NCBI GenBank assembly: GCA_041402045.1
Contig: JAWKSZ010000122.1
Span: forward strand, 1-7,112
Origin: JAGQRJ01 sp041402045
Lineage (GTDB): Bacteria; Planctomycetota; J058
Length of the DNA stretch: 7,112 bases
Direction of reading: 5' to 3'
Shown here: positions 5,309 to 7,112 of the stretch, one piece after another
Numbering within the stretch: the stretch's first letter is position 1
Layout of the letters: each line of letters opens with the position of its first letter
The notes under the pieces: generated by a model
What the model was told of the DNA's origin: nothing
The model's input: only the letters and a program-made list of their open reading frames with translations
The model's database searches: none
Program-made: the position numbers and the translations under genes

Positions 5309-6571
5309 CTACTCCTCTTCTCGGAGCGGGCGTGCGCGCTCCGAACGCCGCAGGCCAGCCACTCCTCGCGGGAGTAACCCAGGGTCTCGCGGGTCACCGC
5401 CGCGAGCAGCGCGCAGGACCTGGCTCAGCTCACCCCGGGCGGGCTCGAGGGCGGAGAAGATCGCCGCCAGCCCTTGGGTCGGCTCGCGGTGCACCGCGAG
5501 CACCCCCCCCCCGAACAGGCGCAGCTGCGCGACCGGCCCGCGCTCGCGGTCGTGCACCGTGGCGTAGGCCTCCTCGAGCGCGCCGAGGAACCCCGCGTCC
5601 GCGGCCTCCCACAGGTCGGCGGCCTCGGGCGGGAGCACGATCAGCTCCCGCTGCGGCAGGGGCAGGAACAGCGAGTGGATCCGGTCGCCGACCTGCAAGG
5701 TGTCCATGCGCAGGCGCCCGCTGAAGTGGTAGCGCCCCACCGCCCCCCCCCGCAGGTCGCGGTGCGGAGCCACGAGCCGGATCGGGATCCGCGCGCGCTG
5801 CTTGGGCTCGAGCTCGACGGCCTCGGGCAGCCGCAGCGGGACCTGGCTGTGCAGCCGAGTGCGGGTCCCGGTGGGCGCGAGCTCCTCGTAGCTCTGCACG
5901 AGCACCCCCAGCACCTGCGCGTCGCCCTCCTCCAGGCTCAAGGGCTCCTCGCCGCGGTTCTCGAGCACCAGCTCCAGCTCCAGGGCCTTGCCCGGCAGCA
6001 GGCGCTCGTCGCGGACCTCGAGCTCCGCCGAGAGCACGCTCTCGCGCACCAGCCGGTCCAGGATCCGGCGGCGCAGGCGGCGCAGGCGCTCGGCCTCGAC
6101 GGCGTCGGGCTCGAGGGCCAGCACCGCGTCGGCGATCTGCAGCGCCCCGTAGAGGTCGCCGCGGCCGAAGCGCTGCAGCGCCTGGCTGAGCTTGGGAGCG
6201 ACCCAGGCCGCGTCGGTGCGGTGCACCTCGGGCCGCTCGGCGTGGGGGTCGAGCTCGAGGGCCAGCTCCTCGATCAGGTCGACCACGAGCAGCTCGCGGT
6301 CGAGGGCCTCGGCGAGCAGGGCGGCCACCTCGGGGTCCTTGCCGCGCTCGAGCAGCTCATGGACCACCTCGTCGCGCTCCGCGGGGGTCGCCAGCCGCAG
6401 CCGCTGGAGCAGCGCCTCCGCCGGCCGCTCGCGGAACGGGCGCGGTCGGGTGGCCGGGGGGCGCCCGGGTCCCGCCACCGGGTCGTCGTCCCCGCCGAAC
6501 AGGGGCCGACGCTCCACGGGACCCCAGCACCCGAGCAGGCACACCAGCGGGAGCAGGAGCACAGCGCGCAT
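5309..6571 (-). CDS. Predicted lipoprotein with TPR-like and Ig-like regions; 3' end possibly frameshifted
   Basis: The 420-residue reading begins with a lipoprotein signal peptide, 'MRAVLLLPLVCLLGC', with Cys15 after the lipobox LLG, so the mature protein should be lipid-anchored. A low-complexity Pro/Arg/Asp linker (16-50) follows. Next are helical regions (51-110) and a TPR-like stretch (about 127-171, 'GDLYGALQIADAVLALEPD'). A beta-rich domain of Ig-like or CARDB-like form (about 180-306) contains 'LENRGEEPL'. A final helical region spans about 317-388. The last roughly 30 residues, after 'VLRAARGG', look like frame-shifted sequence. The +1 frame instead reads 'VTRETLGYSREEWLA', which looks like a real protein end. 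No good ribosome site lies close to ATG 6571, and an in-frame stop rules out a nearby upstream start. The function is unknown, presumably scaffold or envelope. It heads the operon with the next two genes. Confidence 0.83.
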   Translation of the reverse strand: MRAVLLLPLVCLLGCWGPVERRPLFGGDDDPVAGPGRPPATRPRPFRERPAEALLQRLRLATPAERDEVVHELLERGKDPEVAALLAEALDRELLVVDLIEELALELDPHAERPEVHRTDAAWVAPKLSQALQRFGRGDLYGALQIADAVLALEPDAVEAERLRRLRRRILDRLVRESVLSAELEVRDERLLPGKALELELVLENRGEEPLSLEEGDAQVLGVLVQSYEELAPTGTRTRLHSQVPLRLPEAVELEPKQRARIPIRLVAPHRDLRGGAVGRYHFSGRLRMDTLQVGDRIHSLFLPLPQRELIVLPPEAADLWEAADAGFLGALEEAYATVHDRERGPVAQLRLFGGGVLAVHREPTQGLAAIFSALEPARGELSQVLRAARGGDPRDPGLLPRGVAGLRRSERARPLREEE

Positions 6572-6685
6572 GCCCGAAGTCTACTCAAACTCCTTCACGA
6601 CCCCGTCACGGATCCTGGGGAACCGGGCTGGCTTTTCCCAAGCCTGGCAGGGGGTTAGGATTCACCCCCGGAGGGGCGAACGTCC
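6572..6685. promoter_or_regulatory. Divergent intergenic region between lipoprotein and STAS genes
   Basis: These 114 bp must hold the start signals of two divergent genes. A weak candidate -10 box for the STAS gene is TAGGAT at 6656-6661, with only a poor -35 match near 6633. GAGGGG at 6671-6676 lies nine bases before the STAS ATG and is its likely ribosome site. A small hairpin (GGCTT/AAGCC, 6630-6644) sits in the middle. Promoter calls in such GC-rich DNA are unsure. Confidence 0.3.
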
Positions 6686-7045
6686 ATGGCCACCGAGTTT
6701 TCGATCAGCGAGTCCACCCGGGAAGCCGGCGCGTCCACGGTGCGCGTCCTGAGCCTCATGGGCCAGCTCGACGCCCACACCTTCCCCAAGCTGCAGGCGG
6801 CGCTCGAGGCGATCGACGACGACGAGCCCCGGGTCGTGCTCGAGTTCTCCAAGCTCGAGTACATCAGCTCGGCGGGCCTGGGCGTGCTGAGCAAGATGAC
6901 CAAGGAGTTCCGCGAGCGCGAAGGCGACATTCGCCTCGCCGCGCTCCCGGACAAGATCAAGAACATCATGGACCTCCTCGGCTTCTCCCAGGTGATCCAG
7001 GTGCACAAGACCGTCGACGACGCGGTCGCCACCTACACCACGTAG
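6686..7045 (+). CDS. Anti-sigma factor antagonist, single STAS domain (SpoIIAA/RsbV-like)
   Basis: The 119-residue protein is almost exactly one STAS domain. It shows the 'VRVLSLMGQLDAHTFPKL' beta-alpha start (19-36), 'RVVLEFSKLEYISSAGLGVL' (49-68) and a C-terminal helix with 'NIMDLLGFSQVIQV'. By alignment with SpoIIAA, Ser62 in ISSAG is the expected phosphorylation site. The usual Asp before it is Ser61, and the following Ser is Ala63. In the family, the unphosphorylated form binds an anti-sigma kinase and frees its partner. No serine kinase or phosphatase gene is in view, so its partners must lie elsewhere. The start is ATG 6686, with GAGGGG nine bases upstream. It is transcribed away from the lipoprotein operon. 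Confidence 0.95.
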   Translation: MATEFSISESTREAGASTVRVLSLMGQLDAHTFPKLQAALEAIDDDEPRVVLEFSKLEYISSAGLGVLSKMTKEFREREGDIRLAALPDKIKNIMDLLGFSQVIQVHKTVDDAVATYTT

Positions 7046-7112
7046 GCGCGTTCACCCTTCGGGAGCGCCTGTCTCCGCGGTTGCCACCCCTGTGCGGCGG
7101 AGGCACGCCTTG
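7045..7112 (+). other. Region after the STAS gene with weak hairpins
   Basis: GGCGC at 7045-7049 pairs with GCGCC at 7065-7069, with a nested CCC/GGG stem, and CTCCGC at 7073-7078 pairs with GCGGAG at 7097-7102. No T-run is present. One of these could help end the STAS transcript. No coding frame can be supported before the window ends. Confidence 0.25.

Noticed and set aside
5266..5397. N-terminal extension of the four-helix protein to 5397
   Set aside because: ATG 5265 has a ribosome site, and the extension overlaps the lipoprotein gene. Its sequence looks like that gene's displaced C-terminus.
5474..6658. Long plus-strand frame opposite the lipoprotein gene
   Set aside because: The Gln/Leu/His-rich product lacks recognisable features, while the minus strand encodes a signal peptide and folded domains.
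6676..6685. GCGAACGTCC before the STAS start, identical to part of the 43-bp repeat
   Set aside because: Only ten bases match, the palindrome is not completed, and such a match can arise by chance in GC-rich DNA.

Overview
The window is very GC-rich bacterial DNA, estimated by eye at about 70% G+C. The gene content fits a Planctomycetota-like or similar GC-rich Gram-negative genome: a FecR-like protein, an ECF sigma/zinc-finger anti-sigma pair, a lipoprotein of unrecognised family, RimP and a STAS protein. This placement rests on gene content and protein style only, and no marker gene fixes it. No tRNA, rRNA, CRISPR array or transposase gene was found.

Layout. (1) 2-814, plus: the 3' part of a FecR-like gene that starts upstream of the window. 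(2) 815-1548: about 730 bp without a credible gene but dense in repeats. It holds an inverted repeat over the FecR stop codon, a roughly 560-bp block bounded by imperfect 35-bp inverted repeats, and inside that block a 42-43-bp tandem array with a palindromic core and several hairpins. (3) 1549-2600, plus: an ECF sigma factor and its membrane anti-sigma factor, translationally coupled by a 4-base ATGA overlap. (4) 2600-2760: a 161-bp inverted-repeat element that fills the gap between convergent genes. (5) 2765-6571, minus, read right to left: a lipoprotein, a four-helix membrane protein and an extended SDR (NAD-dependent epimerase/dehydratase) in a probable operon, then a small basic cysteine-containing protein, then rimP. 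(6) 6686-7045, plus: a STAS-domain anti-sigma factor antagonist, divergent from the lipoprotein gene.

How the genes work together. The sigma/anti-sigma pair forms a membrane-linked transcription switch. The FecR-like protein upstream may be the end of another such switch. The STAS protein belongs to a partner-switching pathway whose kinase is outside the window. The lipoprotein, membrane protein and SDR probably serve one envelope-related process, but their substrate cannot be read from the sequence. RimP acts in 30S ribosome assembly and is found here without its usual partners nusA and infB.

The least explained parts are the repeat-rich block at 811-1502, the palindromic element at 2600-2760, a probable frameshift at the 3' end of the lipoprotein gene, and the unrecognised 67-residue protein.
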